Below are positions 7,652 through 16,797 of a stretch of 64,000 bases of DNA, piece after piece. The notes under the pieces are model-generated. The model searched no databases. It worked only from the letters and a program-made list of their open reading frames with translations, and was not told the DNA's origin. The first letter of the stretch is position 1; the number at the start of each line of letters is the position of its first letter. The DNA lies in NCBI GenBank assembly GCA_963795665.1, contig CAWCIP010000014.1, positions 248,001-312,000 of the forward strand, written 5' to 3'. The position numbers were made by a program, and so were the translations under genes. This DNA comes from DASUPK01 sp963795665 (GTDB lineage Bacteria > Actinomycetota > Thermoleophilia > Solirubrobacterales > 70-9).

Positions 7652-8778
7652 CGGGTGCCCTCGACCTTCTCCCAGCCGATCGGCACCGTGCCGGCGCGGA
7701 GCCGGTCCCAGAGTCCGACGGCGATCGAGGCGGTCACGGTGACGTAGTAGTAGGCGATCCGGAACGGAAGGGCGGGGACGAACCGCCCGAGCAGGGCTCC
7801 GACCAGCACTGCGAGCTGCACGGCCATCGTGGCCACGTAGACCCAGCCGTCGCCGAGCAGCGCGAGGTTGGCGGCGAATGCGACCAGGTGCAGCCAGGGC
7901 GTCAGATAGCGGAGCAGGCGGTGCGAATAGATCTCCAGGGCGTAGCCGGGTCCGTAGCCGCGCGGGTCGAGCATCCCCCACTTCAGCATCACGTCCCAGA
8001 GCCCCCACATCATCCGGCGCTTTCGCTTGAACTCCCCCTCGACGGTCGGCGCCATCTTCTCCTCGGCAACCGCGGCCGGCTCGTAGACGGCGCGCCAGCC
8101 TCGCTTGGTGAGCTCGAACGGGAAGCCGATGTCCTGGCCTCGGCTCGGATCGAGCTCGATGTACGCCTCGCGCCGGACCGCGTAGATCGCGCCGTTGCCG
8201 GCGGTGATGCCCGCCAGGCGCGTCTCCATCGAGCGCACCGCCATCTCGTAGCGCCAGTAGAGGCCCTCCTGGTTTCCGCCCTCCCCGCCCTCGAAGCGGA
8301 CCTGGCCGCAGGCGTAGCCCACGCGCCCGTCGGCGAAGCGGGCGACCAGCTTGCGGAGCGCGTCCGGCTCCCAGTAGCTGTTGGCGTCGGAGAAAGCGAG
8401 GATGGTCCCCCGTGAAACGGGCACGGCCTGGTTGAGCGCGGCGACCTTGCCGCCTCGGGGCAGCTCGAGAACCTGGTCGGCGCCGGCGGCACGAGCCAGC
8501 TCGGCCGTGCGATCGGTCGAGCCGTCCGAGGCGACGACGACCTCGAGCCGGTCGGCCGGATAGTCGAGCGCGCGCGCGTTCGCGACCTTGCGCTCGATCA
8601 CCCGCTCCTCGTCGTACGCGGGAATGATCAGCGTGACGAGGGGCAGCTCGCCGCCGGCCTCCGAGGCACGCCTCGACTCTCCGAACAGGGCGACCAGCGC
8701 CGCGAGCAGCAGCGGATAGCCCAGGTGGGCGTAGACGATCAGGCCGGCGGCGACCCAGAAGAGGATTTCGAGCGCCAT
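7648..8778 (-). CDS. Membrane glycosyltransferase family 2
   Basis: 376 residues. An N-terminal helix (about 3-31) is followed by a GT-A fold: VTLIIPAYDEERVIERK, VVVASDGSTDRTAEL with the nucleotide-binding Asp, FSDANSYWEPDAL (a DxD-like metal site), GNGAIYAVRREAY, and EEKMAP followed by KRKRRMMWGLW, equivalent to the Q/R-x-x-R-W region of processive enzymes. Two or three membrane helices follow (about 280-350). The architecture resembles hyaluronan/poly-GlcNAc-type or CpsJ-like synthases. It is coupled by 1- to 4-base overlaps to both neighbours, so it acts in the same polysaccharide pathway. Confidence 0.9.
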   Translation of the reverse strand: MALEILFWVAAGLIVYAHLGYPLLLAALVALFGESRRASEAGGELPLVTLIIPAYDEERVIERKVANARALDYPADRLEVVVASDGSTDRTAELARAAGADQVLELPRGGKVAALNQAVPVSRGTILAFSDANSYWEPDALRKLVARFADGRVGYACGQVRFEGGEGGNQEGLYWRYEMAVRSMETRLAGITAGNGAIYAVRREAYIELDPSRGQDIGFPFELTKRGWRAVYEPAAVAEEKMAPTVEGEFKRKRRMMWGLWDVMLKWGMLDPRGYGPGYALEIYSHRLLRYLTPWLHLVAFAANLALLGDGWVYVATMAVQLAVLVGALLGRFVPALPFRIAYYYVTVTASIAVGLWDRLRAGTVPIGWEKVEGTR

Positions 8779-9908
8779 TAGCGGGGATTATCGGCTTTGG
8801 GGTTCCCCAGCAGCTCGCGGTAGAGCTCCATCGTCGCCTCCCCGATTCGGTCCCATGAGTACGTCGTCTCAGCCTCGCGAGCGGCGGCGGCGCCCAGGGC
8901 CTCACGGGCGCCCGGATCCGCGAGCAGCTCACGGAGGACGTCCGCCAGGCTGCCGGGATCGCCCGGCGGCACCAGCCGCGCTGCCCCGTGCTCAGCGATC
9001 TCCGGGAAGCCACCGACCGAGCTCAGCACCAGCGGGCGGCCGAACGCGAGCGCGGTGTAGAGGACGCCCGATTGCTCGATGTTCCGGTATGGCAGGACGA
9101 CGAGGTCCGCCCTGCGCATGAAGGCCGGGATCTCGGCGTCGGGGATGAAGCGGTCCACGAAGCGAACGGTCCCCGGGGCGCGCTCCGCCAGCTCGCGCAG
9201 CTCGTCCATCGGCATCCGGGGCAGGCCTGCGATCCAGAGCTCGGCGCCCTCGATACGACTGAACGCCTCGAGCAGGACGTCGGTCCCCTTATAGGGGCGG
9301 ACCAGGCCGAAGGAGAGGATCACCGGGCCCTCGACGGCCCGCAGCTCCTCGGGCAGCGGCACCTCCCGCTCCCGCCGCGTCAGGTAGTCGAACGCGCCAT
9401 GGGGGATCACCCGCAGCCTGTCCGATGGGACGCGGAAGTCGGCCTCGAGCCGCCGGGCGCCGTGCTCGGAGTGGACCACGACCGCATCCATCTCGGCGAG
9501 CAGCTTGGTGAGCGTGCCGGCGATCCGGGTGCCGTTCTCCGGCAGCCGCCAGTGCATCGTGTAGACGCGAGGGCGCTTCGGGGCGAGCAGCCGGCGGTCG
9601 AGGGCCGGGATCGGCAGCCACTGGTAGTGGACGACGTCGGCCTGCTCGGCGACCCGCCGGTAGCGCCGCATGTCCGGGAGATGCTCGGCGGCACGCAGCA
9701 GGCGACGGCGCCTGGGGCCGATCCCGGCCCGCGATGCGCGCCGGTAGAAGAGCTCGCGCACCTCGTAGCCACGCTCCTCCGGGACCGGGCCGTACGGGAA
9801 ACGGCAGGTGATCAGCTCGGTATCCGCCCCGGCGCGCGCGAGGGCTCCCGCCAGCGCGTGGTCGTACGGTGGCGTGTAGGCGGCCGGATCGACGATCTGA
9901 ACCCGCAT
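8778..9908 (-). CDS. Glycosyltransferase family 4
   Basis: 376 residues, a GT-B protein. The N-terminal domain has DHALAGALARAGADTELIT and ADVVHYQWLPIPALD. The C-terminal nucleotide-sugar domain (Glycos_transf_1, about 190-350) shows ILSFGLVRPYKGTDVLLEAF, ADLVVLPYRNIEQSGVLYTA and PLVLSSVGGFPEIAEHG, including the E-x7-E-type donor motif. It retains the anomeric configuration in family members. It is first in the left-pointing run (9908 to 5467) and divergent from a GT2 gene with only 17 bp between starts, so a shared promoter region must overlap coding sequence. Confidence 0.92.
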   Translation of the reverse strand: MRVQIVDPAAYTPPYDHALAGALARAGADTELITCRFPYGPVPEERGYEVRELFYRRASRAGIGPRRRRLLRAAEHLPDMRRYRRVAEQADVVHYQWLPIPALDRRLLAPKRPRVYTMHWRLPENGTRIAGTLTKLLAEMDAVVVHSEHGARRLEADFRVPSDRLRVIPHGAFDYLTRREREVPLPEELRAVEGPVILSFGLVRPYKGTDVLLEAFSRIEGAELWIAGLPRMPMDELRELAERAPGTVRFVDRFIPDAEIPAFMRRADLVVLPYRNIEQSGVLYTALAFGRPLVLSSVGGFPEIAEHGAARLVPPGDPGSLADVLRELLADPGAREALGAAAAREAETTYSWDRIGEATMELYRELLGNPKADNPR

Positions 9909-9925
9909 GGGCGAGCATTGTCGCC

Positions 9926-10855
9926 GTGCTGGTCTCCTACTGCGTGGTCAACACCAACGGGCGGGACCTCCTGCTCGCCTGTCTCGAGGCGATCGAGCGG
10001 ACGACGCCCGTGGACCTCGAGCACGAGGTGCTCGTCCTGGACAACGCCTCGGACGACGGATCCGCCGAGGCGGTGCAAGCGCTGAACCGCGAAATCAGGC
10101 TGATCGCGCTCGATCGGCGGAAGGGAAAGGCGGCGAACGACAGCCGGCTGCTCCAGGAGGCGAACGGTGAGTTCTGCCTGCTGCTGAACGAGGACACCGA
10201 GCTGCAGGCCGGAGCCGTGGCCGCGCTGCTCGGCGCGCTGCAGTCCGACCGGCATGCCGCCGCGGCCGGAGCGCAGCTGCTCACGCCGGCGGGCCGCGAG
10301 GTTCCGTGCGCCTGGAGACTGCCGAGCGCCGAGACGGCTCTGGCCGGCGCACTCTTCCTGCACCGCCGCTTCACGGTTGAGAGCGGCGGCACGGGGACGC
10401 GTCCCGTCGGCTGGGTGCAGTCGAGCGCGATGATGGTCCGCCGGGAGGCCGCCGGCGAGGTCGGGTGGCTCGATCCCGCCTTCTTCGTCTACTCCGACGA
10501 GACCGACTTCTGCAAGCGCCTCGGGGATGCGGGCTGGCGGATCCTCTACGTGCCCTCCGCCCGGGCTACCCACCATGACCAGATGGCCCAGGACGCCTTG
10601 GGCGCGGAGCGGCGCACCGTCGAGTACCACCGCAACCGCGACCGCTACCTCCGCAAGCACCTCGGCGTGGTCAGGGCGCTTCTGCTCCGCCCGCTGCTCG
10701 CCTGGCCGTATCTGCTGCGCGCCGCCGCCGCACTCGTCCTGCCGGGCCACTCCTCCCGCCGCTACTGGCTGCACGCCCGCCAGGCCCTGCTGCCTGGGCG
10801 GGGAGAGGGCGTTCGCGAGGCGGCGGAGGCGTACAACCGGGCCTTAGGGTCGTAG
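9926..10855 (+). CDS. Glycosyltransferase family 2 (rhamnosyltransferase-like)
   Basis: About 309 residues from the GTG at 9926 (VLVSYCVVNTNGRDLL). The GT-A motifs are VLVLDNASDDGSAEAV, RRKGKAANDSRLLQEANGE, LLLNEDTELQAGA (DxD equivalent) and SSAMMVRREAAGEVGWLDPAFFVYSDETDFCKR, typical of the rhamnosyl/GlcNAc transferases in surface polysaccharide clusters. The C-terminus carries a hydrophobic stretch around LLLRPLLAWPYLLRAAAALVL that may anchor it in the membrane. Earlier in-frame starts exist but would overlap the divergent gene and lack the family start. Confidence 0.9.
   Translation: MLVSYCVVNTNGRDLLLACLEAIERTTPVDLEHEVLVLDNASDDGSAEAVQALNREIRLIALDRRKGKAANDSRLLQEANGEFCLLLNEDTELQAGAVAALLGALQSDRHAAAAGAQLLTPAGREVPCAWRLPSAETALAGALFLHRRFTVESGGTGTRPVGWVQSSAMMVRREAAGEVGWLDPAFFVYSDETDFCKRLGDAGWRILYVPSARATHHDQMAQDALGAERRTVEYHRNRDRYLRKHLGVVRALLLRPLLAWPYLLRAAAALVLPGHSSRRYWLHARQALLPGRGEGVREAAEAYNRALGS
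10845..10850 (+). promoter_or_regulatory. -10-like TAGGGT ahead of a GT4 gene
   Basis: TAGGGT ends 7 bases before the GTG at 10858, inside the end of the preceding gene. It fits the local leaderless pattern, but the genes may also be co-transcribed. Confidence 0.25.
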
Positions 10856-10857
10856 CC

Positions 10858-11885
10858 GTGCGAATCCTGGTCGTCACCCAGATGTGGCCGAGCCCGGAGC
10901 AGCCGGACCTGGGGAGCTTCCTGGTGCCGCTGACGCGGGAGATCGAGGCGCTGGGCCACGAGGTAGAGGTCTCCTCGATCAGCCAGCGCGGCGGCTCCCG
11001 GTCGAAGTACGTGCGGCTGGCGAGAGAGGCGCGCGCCGCGGCGCGGCGCTTCAGCCCCGACGTCGTCTTCGCGCACTTCCTCTTTCCCTCGGGAGCAGCC
11101 GGCGCCCTCGCGGCCCGCGCGGCCGACGCACCGCTCGTGGTCATGGCCCACGGACAGGACGTCGCCAACCTGGGCCACATTCCCGGGGTCACGGCCGCGA
11201 CGCGCTGGGTCCTGCGGCGGTCGTCGGCCGCGATCGCCAACTCGCGCTGGCTCGCCGATCGCCTCGTCCAGCGGATCCCGGCCGCCGAGCCGAAGATCGA
11301 GATCGCGGACTGCGGCGTCGACCTCGATGCCTTCTCGCCGCGCCCAGCGGCGGAGGCGCGGCAGAGAGCTCGGCTGGGACGGCGAGGGACCGGCCTTCCT
11401 CTGCGTCGGCTCGCTGATCGAGCGGAAGAACGTGGTGCGGCTCGCGGACGCGTTCGCCTCGCTGGGGCGGGGACGACTCGCCTTCGTCGGCGACGGGCCG
11501 CTTCGCGAGGCCCTGGAGGGGCGGCCGGCGTCACCCTCGCCGGCCGGATCCCGCAGAGCCGAGGTCCCGCAGCTGGGTGGCCGCCTGCGACGTCCTCTGC
11601 CAGCCCTCGCTGATCGAGCCATTCGGCCAGGCGGCCCTCGAGGCGATGGCGATGGAGCGCAGCGTGGTGGCGACAACTGTGGGCGGCCCGCCCGAGTTCG
11701 TCACGCCGGAGGCGGGTGTTCTGGTCGACCCCGACGACACCACGGGGCTGATCTCCGCGCTCCAGCAAGCGGCAGGCATACCCTCGCCGAACCCGGCGGC
11801 ACGAGAGGCTGCCGCCGCCCATGACGTGAAACGGCAGGCAGCGCGCATGGTCGAAGTTCTGAAGCGCGCGGCAGGTGGCTCGTAG
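10858..11885 (+). pseudogene. Glycosyltransferase family 4, broken by several frameshifts
   Basis: The first frame reads a normal GT-B N-terminal domain (MRILVVTQMWPSPEQPDLG, VMAHGQDVANLG, ANSRWLADRLV, DCGVDLDAFSP) to about 11350. The match then continues in another frame (LGWDGEGPAFLCVGSLIERKN to VGDGPLREALE), briefly returns to the first (AGVTLAGRIP, about 11525-11560), and finishes in a third (VAACDVLCQPSLIEPFGQ, VVATTVGGPPEFVTPEAG) up to 11885. The joined protein would be a full-length GT4 of about 340 residues with all donor-binding blocks. At least three indels are needed between 11355 and 11580. Intact codon character in each piece suggests very recent damage or sequence error rather than an old pseudogene. 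Confidence 0.85.
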
Positions 11886-11964
11886 CCGCCGTTGACTTGG
11901 CTGACCGCAGCCGAGAGGATCGGCCGGTGACGAGCTTCAAGCGTCTACAGCGTCTGCCGGGGAT

Positions 11965-12348
11965 GTGCAATTCACCGGCTCGGCGGCGATCGCGCTGATC
12001 GGTGGGAGCCTGGCTCCTTGGTCCTACTACGGAGGCGATCTCCAGGGGCTGGGCTACGCATCGGGCATCGATCTGAACCAAGGCGAATTGTCCGTCCTGA
12101 TCGGAGCCGTAGCCGTGTTCATGCTGACCCGCGTCGCCAAGCGGGGTCGGCCGCACGACTCTGGAGGAATCGCTGCACTGGGCCTGCTGGCGTGTGTGGT
12201 TGTGGCTGTTTTCGGGGTGCGGATCTACGACGGCAACAGCACATTCGCCTGGGGTTTCTGGATCAGCCTGGCGGGAGCCGGGAGCCTGCTCGTGGGCGGA
12301 CTGATCCTGCTCGGCGCGCAAGAGGACGCCCTTCCCCCGCCCGACTAG
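11965..12348 (+). CDS. Small four-helix membrane protein, unknown
   Basis: About 127 residues from the GTG at 11965. Four hydrophobic segments are visible: around IALIGGSLAPWSYYGG, LSVLIGAVAVFMLTR, IAALGLLACVVVAVFGVRIY and WISLAGAGSLLVGGLILLGA, with a short acidic/proline C-terminus. The pattern G-x-x-x-A-P-W followed by a small loop resembles small actinobacterial membrane proteins with no assigned role. The start is uncertain because an overlapping frame has a GTG at 11927. The gene overlaps the end of the convergent flippase by 4 bases and lies among polysaccharide genes. Confidence 0.7.
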   Translation: MQFTGSAAIALIGGSLAPWSYYGGDLQGLGYASGIDLNQGELSVLIGAVAVFMLTRVAKRGRPHDSGGIAALGLLACVVVAVFGVRIYDGNSTFAWGFWISLAGAGSLLVGGLILLGAQEDALPPPD

Positions 12349-13922
12349 CGGATCGCGTCCTCGTCGCGCTGCTCGGCCTCGAGGGTCTCGCGCGTCATTC
12401 GCGGGCCTCGCCCATGGGCGGGCTCCGGCTCGGCCGAGGGGCTTTCGGCCGGCGCCTCGCGGAGGTTGCTCAAGGCCGCCCGGACGTACGCCGGGCTCAG
12501 CACCCGTCCGGCGGCCTCCCGCTCCTCGTCGTTGAGGAAGCCCGTCACCCAGAGCAGCAGCGGATAGGCGAGCCAGAGCGCCGTGCGGCCCGCCAGGCCG
12601 CCGAAGCCGGAGGTGGGCAACAACACCTCTCCGGCGACGACCAGCACCGCCGCCAGGCCGGTCGCCTGGGCCAGTCGCAGCCACTCGTAGGGCACCTTGA
12701 AGAGGCGCTGGGTGAAGACGTACATGAGGACCAGGACCACGGCATAGGAGGCCACCAGCGAGACGCCCGCGCCGACGATCCCCATCGAGGGCAGCAGGAT
12801 CAGGTTGAGCCCGATGTTGACCACGGTGCCCGCGCCCGTCGCCGGGAAGTTGAACTCGGTCCGGCCGGTGCGGCCGAGGATGATCACCAGGACCAGATAG
12901 AGCGCGTAGAGCATCACCCCGGTCGAGATCAACCCGATCGTCTTGTAGGAATCGAAGAACTCCGGCGCCGCGAGGAGCCGCACGATCCAGCGTGAGAGCA
13001 GCCACATGCCGGCGACGAAGAAGGTGGTCACCGAGACGAACCAGGTGACGATCACGGCGTACGCGCGGCGGGCCTCGTCGTCGTCCTGGATCGAGTAGGC
13101 GAGGGGCGGCCAGGCGAGCTGAAAGCCCTTGACGAGGACGTTGACGGCCTGCGCGAACTTGACGGAGAGGCTGTAGAGGCCCGCGTCGCCGAGTCCGACG
13201 AGCCGGACGATCAGGACGCGGTCGATGAAGTTGAGGGAGTAGAGCGAGAGCTCGGCGGGCATCGTCGGCAGCCCCCAGCGCAACATGCGGCGCCAGAGCG
13301 CGAAGTCGGGGAGCAGGGCCAAACGGCGCCGCTGCGCGACGATCAGCCCGGCGAGGAAGACGGCCCCGGTGGCGTACTGGCCCCAGAGCAGGCCGCTCGC
13401 GCCCCTGTCCTGCCCCACCACCAGCCAGACCGTCACCGGGATGGTGACCAGGACGTTCGAGACCGTGAATGCGAAGTAGGCCTTGGCCCGCTCGTCGATC
13501 CGGAAGAGAGCGGTGAGGAACTCGAACATCGTGAAGACCCAGAGGCCGAAGATCGCAATCCGCAACAGGTTGGGATCCGAGTGGTCGAGCAGCAGCCTGG
13601 AGAGCGGCTCCGCCAGGGGAAGGGCGATCGCCAGGCCGATCGTCGTGGTCCAGAGCAGGGAGGCGAAGGCAGTCTTCACCACCTGGTCCGGGTCCTCGCC
13701 GGACTGGTAGTAGAAGCGCAGGAGGGCCTCGATGATCCCCAGCCGGATCACGATGCTGGCCGCGATCACGCCGGTGATCAGCACCTCCGCCGCGCCGTAG
13801 TCGGCCGGCGTCAGATAGCGCGTGTAGAGCGGCAGCAGCGCGACCGCGATCAGCTTCGAGATCACGCTGGAGGCCGTGTAAGCGGCCCCGGTGGTCGCCA
13901 GGCGGCGGAGATATCCGGTCAT
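12345..13922 (-). CDS. Polysaccharide flippase (Wzx-like, MOP superfamily)
   Basis: 525 residues with about 12-14 membrane helices. The start MTGYLRRLATTGAAYTASSV and LLPLYTRYLTPADYGAAEVL are typical of polysaccharide biosynthesis proteins in the MATE/MOP superfamily. These flip undecaprenyl-diphosphate-linked repeat units to the outer membrane leaflet. The C-terminal 60 residues after the last helix are hydrophilic and charged (ending TLEAEQRDEDAIR), longer than usual, and presumably cytoplasmic. The start lies 3 bases from the end of the ligase-like gene upstream, consistent with one left-pointing transcript from 18.7 kb. Confidence 0.92.
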   Translation of the reverse strand: MTGYLRRLATTGAAYTASSVISKLIAVALLPLYTRYLTPADYGAAEVLITGVIAASIVIRLGIIEALLRFYYQSGEDPDQVVKTAFASLLWTTTIGLAIALPLAEPLSRLLLDHSDPNLLRIAIFGLWVFTMFEFLTALFRIDERAKAYFAFTVSNVLVTIPVTVWLVVGQDRGASGLLWGQYATGAVFLAGLIVAQRRRLALLPDFALWRRMLRWGLPTMPAELSLYSLNFIDRVLIVRLVGLGDAGLYSLSVKFAQAVNVLVKGFQLAWPPLAYSIQDDDEARRAYAVIVTWFVSVTTFFVAGMWLLSRWIVRLLAAPEFFDSYKTIGLISTGVMLYALYLVLVIILGRTGRTEFNFPATGAGTVVNIGLNLILLPSMGIVGAGVSLVASYAVVLVLMYVFTQRLFKVPYEWLRLAQATGLAAVLVVAGEVLLPTSGFGGLAGRTALWLAYPLLLWVTGFLNDEEREAAGRVLSPAYVRAALSNLREAPAESPSAEPEPAHGRGPRMTRETLEAEQRDEDAIR

Positions 13923-13925
13923 GAG

Positions 13926-15497
13926 CTACTCGGCAGACTGACGCCCAGAGCCGGCGGAGGCTGAGCCGGGCCATTCACCCGCGCCGACCTCGGCGGCGAG
14001 CACGCCTCCCACCGCGAGCAGCGCCCAGGTGAGCGGGTCGGTGAGATACGCCGCGTAGCCGATCGTGTGGACGAGCAGTGCGATGAACGCCGCCGCGATC
14101 CCGATCCGCGCCGGCGCCAGCTCCGACCTCTCACGGGTCGCGCTGACGCGCGCCCTCGTATCAACATCCCCGAGAGGCCGGAAAGGCGCCCCGAGGCCGG
14201 GCGAGATCGAGCGCAGGCCCGAGAATGCGGTCCAGAGCGCGGCCGCGAGCAGGGCGCCGTAGCCGAGCAGCCCGATCACGCCCTGCTCGGCGGCGACCGT
14301 GACCGGCTCGGTGTGGGAGATGGTCGTGTCTCCCGGGCCTGACGTTCTCCTCCTTCGCGAACGCCTTCGAGAACGAGGCCGAGCCGTAGCCGTAGAGAGG
14401 CCGGTGCTTGGCGAGCTTGAGGCCGCCGGAGACCAGGCTGCTGTGGCCCTCGGTGACGGTCCGCGTGGACTCATTGGACCCACCGGCGAGGAAGAGGGCC
14501 CCGACGACGATCGCCGCCAGCGCCACCGGTGTGGCCACGATCGCCCAGCGCACGCTCCAGCGAAGCCCGGCCAGCACCGCCAGCCCGATCGAAGAGCGCG
14601 ATGAAGCTCGTCTGCGAGAAGGCGAAGACGAGGCCGGCGAAGACGATCGCCACCGCTCCGACGAGGGCGAACGCGAGGGCCCGCTTGGCCACCCAGAGCA
14701 GGGCGGTGGTCGCGAGCATGATCGTCAGGACGAGATAGCGGCCATAGATGTTCGGATCCCAGAAGAGTGAGTTGACCCGGAAGTAGAAATGGAAGTCGTT
14801 GGAAGCCTCCAGCTTGCCGTTCCAGAAGATGTGCTGATCGACGAACTGCCCGATCCCGATCAGGGCCAGGATCAGCCCCTCCGCCACCAGCACGATCAGG
14901 GCGAGGCGCAGCAGGCGCCGGTCCCAGCTCGCCTCGGCGAGCAGCGAGAAGAGGATCGCGAACGGGACCAGGAAGAACCCGACGTTCCGGGCGGCGAAGG
15001 CGACGTCCTCCGAGTAGATCGTCTGTAGCGCGTAGAGGCAGATCACCAGGACCAGCGCCAGGACGAGCGGCTTGGGGAGGCTGCGAAGCCTGGTCTGACC
15101 GCGCAGCGTCGCCACCGCCGTCGCCAGCACGCCGGAGCCGATCACCACGTAGAGCGGCACCAGGAGGTTGACAGCCTGGCCGCCGGCCACGTGGAGGCGG
15201 ACCCGGAACGGCAGTGTGGCGACCACCAGCAGGGGCAGCAGGATCGGCCAGCGCAGCATCGCAGCCGCACCGATCGCCAGCACGAAGATTCCCCCCACGA
15301 TCGATCCAGCGAATGCGAGGTGGTGCTCGCGAAGGTTCCGCAGGTCGTCCCAGCCCTGCCCGCCGATCAGCGCGAGCGCCAGGGCCCCGGCAAGCACCAG
15401 GCCGCCCGACTCGGAGCCTCGGATCGGAGGCGAGGAAGGAGACCGACAGCGCCCCGGCCGCGGCCAGGCAGCCCGCGACCTCGAGGGCCTCGGTCAC
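13926..15497 (-). pseudogene. O-antigen ligase/polymerase (Wzy/RfaL-like), split by frameshifts
   Basis: A polytopic protein of about 510 residues is recovered only by joining frames. Residues 1-28 (MTEALEVAGCLAAAGALS) are in one frame. The next 270 (from LAGALALALIGGQGWDDL to FSQTSFIALF) continue in a second after a shift near 15410. The following 80 (GLAVLAGLRWSVRWAIVATPV to SFSKAFAKEENV) use a third from near 14590. The C-terminus (SHTEPVTVAAEQGVIGLLGY) returns to the first near 14345. That last motif, with His and Glu before a glycine-rich helix, is the Wzy_C signature of O-antigen ligases and polymerases. Three indels in one gene suggest assembly error or recent inactivation. It would polymerise or ligate the repeat units flipped by the neighbouring Wzx. 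Confidence 0.83.
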
Positions 15498-15913
15498 GAT
15501 TGCGCTCCGGGCGTCCGGATGATCACGTGCTCGCCCGAGATGGCGGTCCGGTCCGCCCGCTCGAGGGAGAGCTGCAGGTGGTACGGCCCGGGCGGCGCCG
15601 GCTGGCCGCCGGAGCTCCTGCCGTCCCAGTCGAAGCAGTGAGGGGCGTCCCCGCCTTTGAGCTCGCCGTCCCCGAGCACGCGCACCGAGCGGTCGGCGCC
15701 GTCGACCACCGACACCTGAACCCTGTCGTCGCGCGTCAGGAGGAAGCAGACCCGGTACCGCGGCCCGGGACGGGTCTTCCAGTAGATCGAGCTGGCGACC
15801 GGCCCCTCGTCACGGACGTGCTGCGTGATGACGATCGCCGCCGCGGTCGCCGCCAGCAACGCCGCCACCGCAATCGCGGAGATCAGTAGGCCCGGTCGAC
15901 TGCGCTCGCTCAC
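15494..15913 (-). CDS. Membrane-anchored protein with FlgD-like Ig fold
   Basis: 139 residues. One N-terminal membrane helix (about 9-30) precedes an extracellular beta-rich domain with VQVSVVDGADRSVRVL, HCFDWDGRSSGGQPAPPGPYHLQLSLE. The pattern W-D-G-x3-G-x2-A-P-x-G-x-Y is the hallmark of the FlgD/hook-capping Ig-like repeat, often seen at the end of surface proteins. Function is unknown; being in the polysaccharide operon (4-base overlap with the ligase gene) suggests a surface-assembly role. Confidence 0.75.
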   Translation of the reverse strand: MSERSRPGLLISAIAVAALLAATAAAIVITQHVRDEGPVASSIYWKTRPGPRYRVCFLLTRDDRVQVSVVDGADRSVRVLGDGELKGGDAPHCFDWDGRSSGGQPAPPGPYHLQLSLERADRTAISGEHVIIRTPGAQS

Positions 15914-15937
15914 AGGGCGGCCGGTCTACTGGTTGGC

Positions 15938-16780
15938 TCAGATTCCCGAGCCGGTCGTGTCGCTGACCCCAGATGTGCTGGACGCACCCGCCCGGTCGTC
16001 TCCCAGGACCACGGCCACCGGGTCTCCCTCGGCCACCTGCCGCACCTCGTTGCTCATCCCCTGAGTCTTCTGGATCCCGACGACCTGCCCGATGATCGGG
16101 GCGCACTGACGCCCATCGGTCGGGTCGAACATGACGACGCTGGTGGGAAGTGGCGTAGAGATGTTGCCGATTGGGCCGACCTTGTACTGGGCCTTCTTGA
16201 GCTGCCCGGCCGAATCGGCCGCCAGACCCGGGCTCGCCGTCGCGTTGAAGACCGCGACCTTGGTCCTCCCCGGCGGACACGGCCCCTTGCTCTTCGACGC
16301 CCCGTCGGACGTGGTCGAGTCGGACGATCCACCGGTGATCCGCGTGACGCCGAACGCAACGCCGGCCACCAGCAGGATTGCGCCGACGACGATCACCGCG
16401 AGGGACGCGGGCTCCGACATCCATGCGGGTCGCTCACGGCCGGGGCTCCGCCGGCGTTGCTCGAAGCGCTGGCGCCGTTGCGCGGCCTGGCGGGCGAGCT
16501 CAGCCCGCCTGAAGGCCTCCGCCTCGTTGGGAGCCGTCGCGGCCGCGGCCGCCGCTGCCTTCTCGGGCTCCTTGGTGGTTGAGGCCACCGCGGTCGCGGC
16601 CCGCTCTGCGGGGGCGACGGACTCGCCGTCCTCGGAGCCCCCCTCGACGAGAAAGCTCGCCTGGTCCCGCAGGCGGCGCACGTCGCGAGCCTGGGCGAAG
16701 TAGAGCAGGGCGAGAAGGGCCAGCCCCAGGAACGAGGCAAGGCCCGCGACTGCACCGACTTCCTTCAGGAGACTGCTCAT
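15938..16780 (-). CDS. Membrane protein with C-terminal LytR_C-like domain
   Basis: About 280 residues from the ATG at 16780. Layout: a first hydrophobic helix (about 8-27), a charged alanine/arginine-rich region with coiled-coil character (RRAELARQAAQRRQRFEQ), a second membrane helix near 133-155, then an extracellular domain. That domain (TKVAVFNATASPGLAADSA, later PTSVVMFDPTDG and AVVLGDD) matches the LytR_C domain found at the end of LytR-CpsA-Psr ligases and in stand-alone anchored proteins. The catalytic LCP domain itself is absent. In this operon it may help attach polysaccharide to the cell wall. Confidence 0.78.
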   Translation of the reverse strand: MSSLLKEVGAVAGLASFLGLALLALLYFAQARDVRRLRDQASFLVEGGSEDGESVAPAERAATAVASTTKEPEKAAAAAAATAPNEAEAFRRAELARQAAQRRQRFEQRRRSPGRERPAWMSEPASLAVIVVGAILLVAGVAFGVTRITGGSSDSTTSDGASKSKGPCPPGRTKVAVFNATASPGLAADSAGQLKKAQYKVGPIGNISTPLPTSVVMFDPTDGRQCAPIIGQVVGIQKTQGMSNEVRQVAEGDPVAVVLGDDRAGASSTSGVSDTTGSGI

Positions 16781-16797
16781 GGCCGCGGCGCGGGATG

